Program-made: the position numbers and the translations under genes
The notes under the pieces: generated by a model
What the model saw: only the letters and a program-made list of their open reading frames with translations
Told to the model about the DNA's origin: nothing
Database searches by the model: none
In this document: positions 8,824-17,471 of the stretch, one piece after another
Layout of the letters: every line of letters begins with the position of its first letter
Numbering within the stretch: position 1 is the first letter of the stretch
Origin: Nitrosospira sp. Nsp2
GTDB taxonomy: Bacteria > Pseudomonadota > Gammaproteobacteria > Burkholderiales > Nitrosomonadaceae
Assembly (NCBI RefSeq): GCF_003050965.1
Contig: NZ_QAOU01000002.1
Coordinates: 310,001-374,000 of the forward strand
Direction of reading: 5' to 3'
Length of the DNA: 64,000 nucleotides

Positions 8824-11049
8824 ATGTCGCCATTCCGACGTTACAAGTCCGGGGAAGCAAGATCTTTGAAGACATTGACCTCGATGCTTGCCACAGCGGC
8901 AATAGCGCCATCAATCCTGATATCCGGAACGGATTCCTCGTTCGCGCAGGCAATTTCCCCTCCGGGCGGCGCCCCGGTCACGCTCCGCCCGGTCGTGGTC
9001 AGCGGCACCCGTGTCGAGCAATCGAGCTTCTCTCTGCCCATGTCGGTCGATGTGGTGGAGGGGCTGGTGATCCAGGACAGCCAGCCACGTGTGAATCTCT
9101 CCGAAGCGTTATCCCGAGTGCCGGGGTTGGTCATTCTAAACCGACAAAATTACGCCCAGGATCTGCAGGTCTCAAGCCGCGGATTCGGCGCGCGCTCCAC
9201 TTTCGGGATTCGCGGCGTTCGGATGATTGTCGATGACATCCCCGCCACAATGCCGGACGGGCAGGGCCAGGCGGCCAATATCAACCTCGGCTCGGTCCAA
9301 CGCATCGAAGTTCTGCGCGGTCCTTTTTCCGCGATCCATGGAAATGCTTCAGGCGGCGTAATCCAGGCGTTTACCGAGGACGGGCCATCGGGAACGATGC
9401 TGTCCGGCTCGTTGCTCGGCGGCAGCTTTGGCACCAGCCGAGGCGAGATCAAGCTGGGCGGAACACTTGGTGGAACAAAGGGATCCGACGGCAACCCACT
9501 CCCTGGACCTTTCAATTACATCGTGGATATCTCCCGTTTCCAGACCGATGGCTACCGCGAACACAGCTCCGCCACACGGTACCAGGCCAACGCAAAGCTC
9601 ACCTATCGATTTACCAACAATGACACGCTTACGCTGGTGTTTAACGAACTTCACCAGGGCAATACCCAGGACCCGCTCGGGCTGACACGCGCGCAAATGA
9701 TGGCGGACCCGCGACAGGCGGGTACCGGCGCGATTGCTTTCAATACCCGCAAGAGCATTGACAATACCCAGGGGGGGCTCGTTTATGAGCACAAGTTTTC
9801 CGCAACAAGCTCGATCAAACTGATCGGTTATGCGGGAACCCGGCAAGTGGAACAGTTTTTGGCAGTGCCTCGAGGCGCGCAGATCCCGCAGACAAACTCG
9901 GGCGGGGTAGTGGATCTTGATCGCGAGTTCGGCGGTCTGGGATTGAGATGGACGCATCGCAGCATTGGCCCCCGTCCGTTCACGCTGACCGCGGCAATCG
10001 AATACGATGCCATGGGGGAACGACGCAAAGGTTTCGAAAATTTTTCCGGGGACACATTGGGCGTGCACGGCACTATTCGGCGTAACGAAGACAACACAGT
10101 GACGAGCTTCAGTCAGTACGCGCAGGCCGAGTGGCAATTTACTCCCGCCTGGTCGCTTTCCGCCGGTGTGCGCAATACCGAAGTGAAATTCAGGTCCAAA
10201 GATTTTTTTATCCGCGCAGGCAATGCGGACGACAGCGGCAGGATTACTTTTCGCAAGATCACGCCGGTACTGGGGCTCTTGTATAAAGCGACTCCCACTC
10301 TCAATCTCTACGCCAGCGCCGGGCAAGGCTTCGAGACGCCCACTTTCGTCGAGCTTGCCTATCGGCCCGACGGCGTCGGCGGCCTCAATTTCGCGCTCCA
10401 GCCGAGCAAAAGCAATAACTTCGAGGCAGGGTTCAAATGGCTGGCAACGAACAGCACGCGCATCAACCTGGCGCTTTTCGAAACCCATGTGAATGGCGAG
10501 ATTGTGCCAGCCACGAATTCTGGCGGGCGGGCGACTTTTCAGAACGCTTCCGATACGCGACGACGCGGCGTGGAGCTCTCCCTGGATGCGTATTTCCAGC
10601 GTGATCTGTCGGCCTTTGTGTCTTATACCTATCTGGACGCGGTCTTTCTGGATCAATACAGCTATCGCGCCGGTGCGGCGGGGGCCACGGTAACGGTCGC
10701 AGAGGGAAATTTCCTGCCGGGCGTGCCACGCAATACCGCCTTCGGAGAGTTGGCCTGGCGGCGTGGCTTGCCAGGATTCTCGGCCGCGGTGGAGGCAATC
10801 TATCGGGACCGTATTTTTGTAAACGACATCAATTCTGAAGCCGCAAAGGCATACGCCATTGCCAATGTCCGGGTGGCGTACTCGCGTCAGATCGGCGCGT
10901 GGAAGATCAGCGGGTTCGCGCGCGTGGACAATATTACCGGAACCCGTTATGCCGGAGCAGTAATTGTGAATGAAGCCAATGGGCGCTTTTATGAGCCCTC
11001 GCCGGGACGGAACTATATGGTGGGGTTGAACGCGAGTTACACGTTTTAG
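8824..11049 (+). CDS. TonB-dependent outer-membrane receptor
   Basis: About 741 residues. A long n-region is followed by a hydrophobic signal segment ending SSFAQA. A TonB-box-like stretch PVVVSGTRVE precedes the plug domain (about residues 45-170), which contains LSEALSRVPGLVI, VSSRGFGARSTFGIRGVRM and the plug-end motif IEVLRGPFSAIHGNASGGVI. The remainder alternates beta strands and ends in an aromatic (SYTF), as outer-membrane barrels do. The protein imports a ferric chelate or another ligand; the plug resembles FecA/PfeA-type iron receptors. A TTG at 8806 directly behind AAAAGGGGG could also be the start. No TonB/ExbBD or siderophore gene is nearby. Confidence 0.9.
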   Translation: MSPFRRYKSGEARSLKTLTSMLATAAIAPSILISGTDSSFAQAISPPGGAPVTLRPVVVSGTRVEQSSFSLPMSVDVVEGLVIQDSQPRVNLSEALSRVPGLVILNRQNYAQDLQVSSRGFGARSTFGIRGVRMIVDDIPATMPDGQGQAANINLGSVQRIEVLRGPFSAIHGNASGGVIQAFTEDGPSGTMLSGSLLGGSFGTSRGEIKLGGTLGGTKGSDGNPLPGPFNYIVDISRFQTDGYREHSSATRYQANAKLTYRFTNNDTLTLVFNELHQGNTQDPLGLTRAQMMADPRQAGTGAIAFNTRKSIDNTQGGLVYEHKFSATSSIKLIGYAGTRQVEQFLAVPRGAQIPQTNSGGVVDLDREFGGLGLRWTHRSIGPRPFTLTAAIEYDAMGERRKGFENFSGDTLGVHGTIRRNEDNTVTSFSQYAQAEWQFTPAWSLSAGVRNTEVKFRSKDFFIRAGNADDSGRITFRKITPVLGLLYKATPTLNLYASAGQGFETPTFVELAYRPDGVGGLNFALQPSKSNNFEAGFKWLATNSTRINLALFETHVNGEIVPATNSGGRATFQNASDTRRRGVELSLDAYFQRDLSAFVSYTYLDAVFLDQYSYRAGAAGATVTVAEGNFLPGVPRNTAFGELAWRRGLPGFSAAVEAIYRDRIFVNDINSEAAKAYAIANVRVAYSRQIGAWKISGFARVDNITGTRYAGAVIVNEANGRFYEPSPGRNYMVGLNASYTF

Positions 11050-11464
11050 AAAAACTGCGGTAAGAGGCTGCCTTCCTTCAGACATGATTCGTTGTGACGT
11101 TGATCATCGCCACCACTCGAATTTCTTTTAGCCTTTAGACCTTCCTTTAGGCCTTTAATCCCCCCAACTGGTCCATACAGCTGATCAGTCACAAATATTC
11201 AACTGCCTTCGTAAAATTCCATTCAAGTATTTTCATGACCTTGCCGTTAGATACGAGTGGGCAACGAGCAGCAAAAAATGCTCGTTAAAGACGGTTGAGG
11301 CACGGCATTTTTACGCAGCGGCGCTCGTGCTGCTCCAGTCTCGTCCGCCTCATCTGGCTTGGAAACTCTGTAATGCCAATTCTTAGGATCGATTACAGGG
11401 GTGTACCGGTTCATACATGCTTTCTGCCCCAAAAGGGCACATCCAAATTCCCGGGGGGGGAAAA
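11050..11464. other. Intergenic region with hairpin and poly-G tract
   Basis: About 415 bp without a supported gene. It has CCTTTAG-type imperfect repeats near 11131-11160, a hairpin at 11263-11286 (arms AACGAGCA and TGCTCGTT around an A-rich loop), and a run of eight G at 11453-11460 that serves as the ribosome-binding region of the next gene. Confidence 0.4.
11263..11286. repeat. Stem-loop upstream of the pore-former-like gene
   Basis: Perfect 8-bp arms AACGAGCA (11263-11270) and TGCTCGTT (11279-11286) with an 8-nt loop GCAAAAAA. No T-run follows, so this is not an obvious terminator on the + strand. It may shape the leader of the gene at 11465. Confidence 0.4.
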
Positions 11465-12562
11465 ATGCTAAGCCCAAATGTCAATAACGCGACTGACCAG
11501 CTGGCCCGAGGGTACTCCATCATTCGCCAAGTGGACGCTTTTGCCTTTGCCAGTATGAATACGAGGGTAGGGAGACTGAGTCCGAATCCCCCGTGGGCGG
11601 CCGCTGCCCGACAGAGCATTGAGCTCCTGAGCCAAGCGGGGGAGCAATGGCAGGCAGAGAAATTAGATATTTGGACTCCGGTCTTAAACCAGTTTATAAA
11701 CTATGCCACCTTGTTTTCCCGCTTTGCTCAGGTTGCGTCCAGCGTTGGCGATGACAAGGACGCCTGGATGGACATATTGAATACGATGAGCGCGGCGCTC
11801 GCTACGGGAAAAAATGTGACACGCGCCGCAGAAGGTCAGTTTACCTTGCAGATCAATAATCTCAACAATATTCGGCAGGCACTCGACGCCAGTATTGCGA
11901 CTGCATGGAACAGCCTGGCCAGCGAAGAGCAAGCCATGACCGACCTCGCCACGCAAGTCACGGCACTTCAAGATCAGTTCAACAGGCTTGGAGGAACCCT
12001 GTCGAGCGCGGAAATCTCGGCCGGCAAAAACTTCATTCAGTCTTCGGTCACCATCCGCTATACCGTGGTTTCCGCAGCAGGCGTCGAGGTTCCTTACCTG
12101 GCGATCGCGGGCCTGCTGTTTACCGTCGGCAAGATGACTTATGATCTTATCGTCACTAATAAAGAGATTGATCAAACGATCGGCAGGATCGTGAGATTGC
12201 GGGTTAATATGTCGGAAAACGCGCAAGCCGCCGCCATAAGCAAGGCAGTTTCCCAGTTGATCGACAACTTCGATAAAAGCATGCTGGAGATGAATAGCCA
12301 GATGCCACCGATTGCGGCGATGTGGGAGGCCGAACAAACCAAGGTCGGCCAGGTCATTAACGCGATTTATGCAGGTGCGACGCCACACCAGATCGGCGAT
12401 CTGGTGGCGATGCCCTCGGCCGCAGCCAGTTGGAACACCTTATCTGATTTCTGCGTCAAGCTTTCGCAATTGACCAAGATTGGCCACCCCGTAACGGTTA
12501 CGACAACCAGACCCGTCACCACCCTCAACTTCGCTTTCCCAATGAGAGAGCTTCATTCGTGA
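11465..12562 (+). CDS. ClyA/HBL-like alpha-helical pore-former candidate
   Basis: A 365-residue, almost wholly helical protein. I chose the ATG at 11465, which is directly behind G8-A4 acting as SD; the frame also opens at 11417. Long amphipathic helices (about 50-110, 120-195, 235-300) flank one hydrophobic segment at about 200-230 (TVVSAAGVEVPYLAIAGLLF...), the layout of the ClyA / hemolysin BL / XaxA family, whose hidden hydrophobic tongue inserts in membranes. A Trp-containing helix near the C-terminus (WNTLSDFCVKLSQL) also recalls HBL-type proteins. There is no signal peptide, as in many ClyA relatives. No second toxin component lies next to it. The family call rests on architecture, not on an identified motif. 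Confidence 0.5.
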   Translation: MLSPNVNNATDQLARGYSIIRQVDAFAFASMNTRVGRLSPNPPWAAAARQSIELLSQAGEQWQAEKLDIWTPVLNQFINYATLFSRFAQVASSVGDDKDAWMDILNTMSAALATGKNVTRAAEGQFTLQINNLNNIRQALDASIATAWNSLASEEQAMTDLATQVTALQDQFNRLGGTLSSAEISAGKNFIQSSVTIRYTVVSAAGVEVPYLAIAGLLFTVGKMTYDLIVTNKEIDQTIGRIVRLRVNMSENAQAAAISKAVSQLIDNFDKSMLEMNSQMPPIAAMWEAEQTKVGQVINAIYAGATPHQIGDLVAMPSAAASWNTLSDFCVKLSQLTKIGHPVTVTTTRPVTTLNFAFPMRELHS

Positions 12563-12652
12563 ATACCTGTGTCAGCAGCAATACCGCCGCCGCGACCGCT
12601 GCCAACAGTACCGCCTCGGGCTTTGCTTCAGCGTAACCCCGCGCTTGTGCCT

Positions 12653-12690
12653 GGGGGGTGTTTCGTTGCCAGGGCACCCCCCCTTTTTTT
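12653..12690 (+). terminator. Rho-independent terminator
   Basis: Arms GGGGGGTG (12653-12660) and CACCCCCC (12675-12682) enclose a 14-nt loop and are followed by seven T. It closes the pore-former-like gene about 90 bp after its stop. Confidence 0.85.
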
Positions 12691-12972
12691 CATTAGCGGC
12701 CGCTGAAGGCCGTCATGATCCTGAACGGCAATTACTCAGCGGCAAAGTCGGCGCACCACCGCGGCCGCCGCTGTCCCCATCATTCCGCCGCAGCCATATT
12801 CACGTTTTTTTCACGAAAACTTCACATCTTTGTCAACCGTACGTTCTTTAATGCGTTAATTCCACCACGTCGCCTCTGATCCGCGCTTAGCCGTAGCTGG
12901 CTGAACGAGGCGCCGAGCAAAGCCGTTCGAAGCCGTCACCCGGTCGCTCGGCTCGCCCTTGGAATTATCTTA

Positions 12973-13039
12973 TTGACTGCCCAAGGTGATGCACTAGCCT
13001 TTTGTACATCAGGTGCATCACCAGAATCTGGTGCATCAC
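12973..13039 (+). promoter_or_regulatory. Promoter with GTGCATCA operator array
   Basis: A -35-like TTGACT (12973-12978) and a weak -10-like TAGCCT (12995-13000) with 16-bp spacing. Overlapping and following them are three copies of one element: GTGATGCAC inverted at 12986-12994, GGTGCATCACC at 13012-13022 and GGTGCATCAC at 13030-13039, the last two 18 bp apart, with a degenerate GTACATCA at 13004-13011. Arrays of short half-sites are what ribbon-helix-helix repressors bind, and the next gene encodes such a protein, so autoregulation is likely. Confidence 0.6.
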
Positions 13040-13073
13040 ATTGACGCAGAGAAAACTTATCAGGAGAGCAACT

Positions 13074-13583
13074 ATGCCCACATCCAAGCCGCGTATAACC
13101 GTAACGCTTACCGAGGAGCAACACGCTATTCTGCGCAAGATCAGCGCTGCGAGCGGGCAAAGCATGAGTGGTGTGATTTCCGAATTCATGCTAATGGCTC
13201 AACCCGCGCTGGAACGCATGGCCGTATCGTTTCAACAACTTAAGCAGGACCTCGACGCGGATCGCCAACGGGTCGCTGATGTGCTTTCCGAATTGCACGC
13301 GGAGCGTGCGCGCAACGAAGTGTCGGCGCTGTCGCGCGCGTCGCCCGCTGCCCGCGCGGAAGCTCCGGAACATCCTATCCGAACCACCGGGGCGGAGCCG
13401 GACGCAATACAGTTTTGCGCAAGCGTGGACTTTGTCCGCCCAGATACCAACATGGCTAATGATTCCTTTGGGGATGACACCGAGATCAATCCCGGCTACA
13501 CAAAACCGAAGCGCAGCACCTCCGCCAGGACACGCGATTCTGCCCAGTCCACTGAAGGGACACAAAAGAGGGGGAAAAAATGA
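13074..13583 (+). CDS. Ribbon-helix-helix DNA-binding regulator
   Basis: A 169-residue protein; the start at 13074 has an AGGAGAG SD and gives MPTSKPRITVTLTEEQ, the N-terminal beta strand of an Arc/CopG-type ribbon-helix-helix domain (about residues 5-50: RITVTL, then helix EEQHAILRKISAASGQ, turn, helix SMSGVISEFMLMA). Residues 55-90 form a coiled-coil-like helix, and the last 80 residues are polar and probably disordered, ending in basic KRGKK. Length is large for a bare RHH repressor, so the tail may bind a partner. It is likely a repressor of its own promoter. Its TGA overlaps an ATG (ATGA), suggesting translational coupling onwards. Confidence 0.7.
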   Translation: MPTSKPRITVTLTEEQHAILRKISAASGQSMSGVISEFMLMAQPALERMAVSFQQLKQDLDADRQRVADVLSELHAERARNEVSALSRASPAARAEAPEHPIRTTGAEPDAIQFCASVDFVRPDTNMANDSFGDDTEINPGYTKPKRSTSARTRDSAQSTEGTQKRGKK

Positions 13584-13696
13584 AGAGACTTGCGGGGTAC
13601 CAGGCAGGACTGATAACGAAAGCCTTTTGCAACTCCCGGCAAGATTGCAACAAACCAGCAATAGCCAAATTCGGAAGGAATAATCCACATGTCTGA
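13580..13696 (+). CDS. Possible 38-residue coupled small ORF
   Basis: The ATG overlaps the stop of the RHH regulator (ATGA) and follows GGGGGAAAAA; the stop at 13694-13696 overlaps the start of the SulP gene by 8 bp. The peptide has two cysteines and several Lys/Arg/Asn, with no recognisable domain. Tight coupling on both sides is the only support; it may simply carry ribosomes to the permease gene. Confidence 0.3.
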   Translation: MKRLAGYQAGLITKAFCNSRQDCNKPAIAKFGRNNPHV

Positions 13697-15059
13697 AACC
13701 AAGCACCACAACGAGCCTCCGTCGGCGGCTCACGGCGACCTCGCCGCCCACAGCGCTGGAAGTGCGGGATCGCTCTCGGGCATTAAGCCGGCGTCGGCCG
13801 CGTTTGAAGCCAAGTACCTTGCCCGCGACGTACAAGCTGGCATCATCACCGGCGCAATGGCGATTCCCCTGTCTGTCGGCATTGCATTGATGTCCGACTA
13901 CCCCATCAAGGTTGCCCTCGCAACCGTCGCCTTTGCCTGTTTCATCGGCTGGATTAACGCTTTTATCAGGCCCGGGAACTATATCGGCGCGCCTGGGGTT
14001 GCCGCAGGCCTCGCGCCTGTGCTCGCCATGGGTGTGGCGAGTTTCGGCATGGAAAACATGGCCTTTGTCATTTTTCTTACTGCCGCGATGCAGGCAATGA
14101 TATGGAAGTTCAACTGGCAAAAGTACATTTTGCTGGCGGTGCCCAGCTATCTCGTCGAAGGACTGCTGGCAGGCGTCGGCTTGAAAATTGCGCTGAAGTT
14201 CCTGACCTTCACTTACGAGATACCAGCCGAGCAGGAAGCGGCTGATGCATTCTGGAACGGCGCACGGATACAGATGGCCCTTATTTCCCTGGTCGGTTTT
14301 GCCACCTTTGTTTACTTGTTCTCCAAATTCAAGGACACGAAGCCGGCCGTGCCTTATTTCCTCCTGATCGGTGCGAGCATTGTGCTGGCGCAATTCCTGC
14401 CGGTCCCGATGCTGCATGTGGATGACGTGGAGCTTCTGCTGGCGCTGCCGCTGCCACATTTCGATAGCACGCTGACCTGGGTGTACGTAATTGGCTTTGC
14501 CGCCATGCTGGCCGTGATCGACGTCATCGAGCAGGTGATGAGCAATGCAGCAATCGAGAAAATCGATCCGCTGGGGCGCAAGTGCAATACCAACAACAGC
14601 CTGCTGGCCATCTGGATAGCAAACATGGGCTCCAGCTTCTTTGGCGGCATGACCAACCTCGACGGACTGGCAAAAAGTACGACGAATAAGCTGGCCGGCG
14701 CGATGACCAAATTCTCGGTCCTCGTGGTCGGGGTCGTGGTCGCGTTCTTCGTCCTGAACTCGCAGTACCTGGAGTATCTGCCCAAGTTTTCGCTGGCCGC
14801 GATCATGATTTTCTCGGGCTGGAAAATGATCATGGGGCTTTGGCACGTGGCGCATTACGGGCAATACGCAATGATCCTTGCCACCGTCTGCGGCTTGCTG
14901 GTCTATAAGGTAGGAATATTCGAGGGATTGCTGATCGCCATGGCGGTGCACGGCCTCATCAATTATGTTGTCTTCAGCCAGGCGGATAAAGTACCGGGGA
15001 AGGTCATCATCAAAAAATACCTCGATAAATTTTCGTCGGGTGGAGGCGGAGCAGACTAG
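13689..15059 (+). CDS. SulP-family anion permease without STAS domain
   Basis: A 456-residue inner-membrane protein with about 10-12 transmembrane segments. The SulP/SLC26 signature region is near the N-terminus (DVQAGIITGAMAIPLSVGIALM), where transmembrane helix 1 carries the proline of the anion site; later NSLLAIWIANMGSSFFGGM resembles the helix 8 region. It stops soon after the last helix, so the C-terminal regulatory STAS domain is missing. Substrates in the family include sulfate and bicarbonate; in a chemoautotroph bicarbonate uptake is plausible but unproved. The first 40 residues are hydrophilic and His/Ser/Ala-rich. SD GGAAGGA precedes the ATG. It probably forms an operon with the RHH regulator. 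Confidence 0.85.
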   Translation: MSETKHHNEPPSAAHGDLAAHSAGSAGSLSGIKPASAAFEAKYLARDVQAGIITGAMAIPLSVGIALMSDYPIKVALATVAFACFIGWINAFIRPGNYIGAPGVAAGLAPVLAMGVASFGMENMAFVIFLTAAMQAMIWKFNWQKYILLAVPSYLVEGLLAGVGLKIALKFLTFTYEIPAEQEAADAFWNGARIQMALISLVGFATFVYLFSKFKDTKPAVPYFLLIGASIVLAQFLPVPMLHVDDVELLLALPLPHFDSTLTWVYVIGFAAMLAVIDVIEQVMSNAAIEKIDPLGRKCNTNNSLLAIWIANMGSSFFGGMTNLDGLAKSTTNKLAGAMTKFSVLVVGVVVAFFVLNSQYLEYLPKFSLAAIMIFSGWKMIMGLWHVAHYGQYAMILATVCGLLVYKVGIFEGLLIAMAVHGLINYVVFSQADKVPGKVIIKKYLDKFSSGGGGAD

Positions 15060-15091
15060 CTCGCCAACCGGAGGTCAGTTATTGACTGAAT

Positions 15092-15122
15092 GCCACGCCA
15101 TGTTCCGATATGGCGTGGCTTT
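15092..15122 (+). terminator. Hairpin terminator after the SulP gene
   Basis: Perfect 10-bp arms GCCACGCCAT (15092-15101) and ATGGCGTGGC (15110-15119) around an 8-nt loop, followed by a short TTT. The T-tract is poor, so termination may be partial. Confidence 0.65.
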
Positions 15123-15228
15123 GTGCGGTACTGCGACGGTAGTTGCAAGCATACCGTGTGCGTTAGCGTACCGAAAAGCGCGGCACTATCCGTAGAATGG
15201 TTTCCCGCAAGCTTACCCAGGAGGGGAT

Positions 15229-16047
15229 ATGCATAAGCTGAATGGAAGTTTTTCGACGGGGTACGCCTTGCTGACAGGACTGATGCTGATCGCTCTTGCA
15301 CCGGCAAGCTCCGCGCAAGAGTCAAAGGAGCCGGATATCGTTCCGGCTGGCGAGACAAAAACCCCAAAAACAAGAGTCCTGGAATTAGGCGCGAAACTTC
15401 TACAGAGCAATTCTCCGTTGAAGCGCTTCGATATCTATCTCGTAGGCTTCCATCCCATGAAGGACTCTCCCGAAGACCAGATGGAGGCCCATCACTATTG
15501 CCATCAGGTAAATGAGGACTTCGCGCAGTGCGCGCTGTTCGATGGCAATACCGCGGACGCGAATCTGAACGGCATTGAATACATTATTTCCGAAAAGCTT
15601 TTTGCTAGCCTCCCCGAGGAGGAAAAAAAGTACTGGCATCCTCATAATGGCGAAATTCTTTCCGGGCAGCTTATCGCCCCCGGCATTCCGAACATGGCCG
15701 AAAAATCGCTGATGAAAGGAAAAATGAACAGCTATGGCAAAACCTGGCACGTCTGGGACACCGGTCATGAAGGAAAGCTGGGCACGACACTGCCGTTGGG
15801 TGAGCCGATGCTGGGCTGGTCTTTCAGCAGGGATGGCGAAGCGATACCCGGATTGGTGGAGAAGCGGGACAAGAAACTTAAGATCGACACCTCCGAGGTG
15901 CGTAAACAGCGCGAAGACCTCAAGCAGTATGCCAAGCCACAATCGGGCGTTGACGACCTGAAAGGTAAATTTTCCCGTCCCACCAGGGATATCCCCGGCG
16001 TGATCGACCAGGGGAACGCACGATCTCTCCCCCACACAACCGAATAA
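15229..16047 (+). CDS. DUF1264 (OBAP-like) secreted protein
   Basis: A 272-residue protein with an AGGAGG SD and a Sec signal peptide (cleavage near ASSAQE, residue 27). The central 180 residues match the DUF1264 family, named in plants as oil-body-associated protein: note the block F-D-I-Y-L-V-G-F-H-P-M-K, then QMEAHHYCHQVNEDFAQCALFD, NGIEYIIS, KKYWHPHNGEI and TWHVWDTG. The conserved His and Cys residues look like a metal or catalytic site, but the biochemical role is unknown. The C-terminus is Lys-rich and polar. It is convergent with ktrB, and monocistronic as far as can be seen. Confidence 0.8.
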   Translation: MHKLNGSFSTGYALLTGLMLIALAPASSAQESKEPDIVPAGETKTPKTRVLELGAKLLQSNSPLKRFDIYLVGFHPMKDSPEDQMEAHHYCHQVNEDFAQCALFDGNTADANLNGIEYIISEKLFASLPEEEKKYWHPHNGEILSGQLIAPGIPNMAEKSLMKGKMNSYGKTWHVWDTGHEGKLGTTLPLGEPMLGWSFSRDGEAIPGLVEKRDKKLKIDTSEVRKQREDLKQYAKPQSGVDDLKGKFSRPTRDIPGVIDQGNARSLPHTTE

Positions 16048-16109
16048 GCACCAGGATGAGCATTAGAATAGCCCCGGGGCAGTTCGACCACGCGCCAGCC
16101 GTTATCCAG

Positions 16110-17471
16110 CTATCCAATGCTCACCTGTCCTGACGGATACTGAATGCTTTCCCCACGCGTGGTAGCCAGCGTGAATGCGATAGTGAGCGGCCCGACGCGG
16201 CCGATCACCATCAGTATGACAATGATGGCCTGACCCGCCAATGATAAATCCGCGGTGATTCCCCGCGACAACCCGACCGTGGCCGCTGCGGATACGCCCT
16301 CAAACGCCAGATCCAGGAAAGCCGCCGTTTCTGTTATGGTCAGCAGGAATATGCCGGTGGTTACACACAGCAGCGAAATGACGATAATCGCCAGCGATTT
16401 ACGGATGATATCCAGCTGGATGCTGCGGCCAAATACCACCGGGCGTTCCTGCTTTTTTAGAAATGCCCAGGTCGTGAGCAATACCACGAGGAACGTGCTG
16501 AGTTTAATGCCGCCAGCCGTCGAGCCGCTGCCGCCGCCGATAAACATCAGCCCGGTAATAAAAAATGCGGTTGACGGCAGAAGGGCTCCGATATCCAGCG
16601 TGTTATAACCGGCGCTGCGCGGTGTCACAGCCTGGAACCAGGATGCCCAGAGTTTCGCTCCCCAGCCGGGCAATGCGGCCAAAGTGGCGGGATTTCCATA
16701 TTCGAGCACCAGAACCACGAGCATTGCAACCAGGTTGATCGCAAGCGTACCGATCAGCATCAGTTTGGTGTGCAGCGAGTATTGCGCGAAACGCTTTTTG
16801 CCGATGACGTCGGCCACGACCACAAAGCCGATTCCCCCACAGATGAGCAGCAGCGATATCACGATATTCACGAGGGGGTTGGCAACATAGGCAACCAGAC
16901 CATCGTGCGCTAATGCAAAACCCGCGTTGTTGAAGGCGGAAAGGGCATGAAAAAAACTATAGAACAGCCCTCGGTTCCATCCCATTTCCGGGACCCACTG
17001 AATGGCCAGCATGGCGGTCCCGAGCAACTCCATGATGGCGGTGAAACCGACCGCCCAGAACATAAGCCGGCGTAAGTCTCCTTGCCCGCTCTGATTGAAG
17101 CTTTCACGCAATGCCGCGCGGTGCTTAAGCCCCAGCTGGCCTTTCATCAGGTGAATGATGAGTATGCCAAACGTCATCAACCCGAGCCCGCCGCATTGCA
17201 TCAGGAAAAGCAGTATCCAGTGGCCCAGCAGGGTGAAGTGGGTGCCAGTATCGACCACGACCAGGCCGGTCACGGTCGAAGCCGACACAGCGGTAAAGAT
17301 AGCCTGCGACCAGGAAATGGGGATCTGAGTGGCCGCAGGCAGCTTCAACAACAGCGAGCCAACGAAACACAAACCGATATAGGAGAGAACCAGGGCCTGG
17401 GGAGGCGTCAGTCCGAGAACATGCGTTTTGACCTGCTGAAACAGCCTGTCGCCCAGTAATGCGAATTTCAT
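16110..17471 (-). CDS. ktrB: TrkH/KtrB-type potassium channel subunit
   Basis: A 453-residue polytopic membrane protein with four M1-P-M2 repeats. Filter glycines are visible in each pore loop: SASTVTGLVVV, FNNAGFAL, TPRSAGYNT and AATVGLSRG. The third inner helix has the flexible Gly/Ser-rich gate GGGSGSTAGGIKLST. This identifies the K+-translocating subunit of a Ktr system. The start I chose, 17471, overlaps the ktrA stop as ATGA; a frame opening at 17513 adds 14 hydrophilic residues and is less likely. Translation is thus coupled to its regulatory subunit. It handles K+ uptake for osmotic and pH balance. Confidence 0.92.
   Translation of the reverse strand: MKFALLGDRLFQQVKTHVLGLTPPQALVLSYIGLCFVGSLLLKLPAATQIPISWSQAIFTAVSASTVTGLVVVDTGTHFTLLGHWILLFLMQCGGLGLMTFGILIIHLMKGQLGLKHRAALRESFNQSGQGDLRRLMFWAVGFTAIMELLGTAMLAIQWVPEMGWNRGLFYSFFHALSAFNNAGFALAHDGLVAYVANPLVNIVISLLLICGGIGFVVVADVIGKKRFAQYSLHTKLMLIGTLAINLVAMLVVLVLEYGNPATLAALPGWGAKLWASWFQAVTPRSAGYNTLDIGALLPSTAFFITGLMFIGGGSGSTAGGIKLSTFLVVLLTTWAFLKKQERPVVFGRSIQLDIIRKSLAIIVISLLCVTTGIFLLTITETAAFLDLAFEGVSAAATVGLSRGITADLSLAGQAIIVILMVIGRVGPLTIAFTLATTRGESIQYPSGQVSIG

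Larger units (their letters stand above)
12563..13073. other. Intergenic region with terminator and operator array
   Basis: Apart from the terminator at 12653-12690 and the promoter/operator at 12973-13039, this 510-bp stretch holds no supported gene. A 25-codon frame opening with GTG at 12559, overlapping the preceding stop, is too short to credit. Confidence 0.4.

Noticed and set aside
9349-11085. Long minus-strand frame of 578 codons
   Set aside because: It is antisense to the TonB receptor, which has clear plug and barrel motifs; the frame's product is Arg/His-rich without domains.
12559-12636. 25-codon GTG frame overlapping the stop of the pore-former-like gene
   Set aside because: Too short, Ala/Thr-rich, and no SD of its own.
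13191-14951. Long minus-strand frame of 586 codons
   Set aside because: Shadow of the SulP and RHH genes; His/Gln-rich product with no motif.
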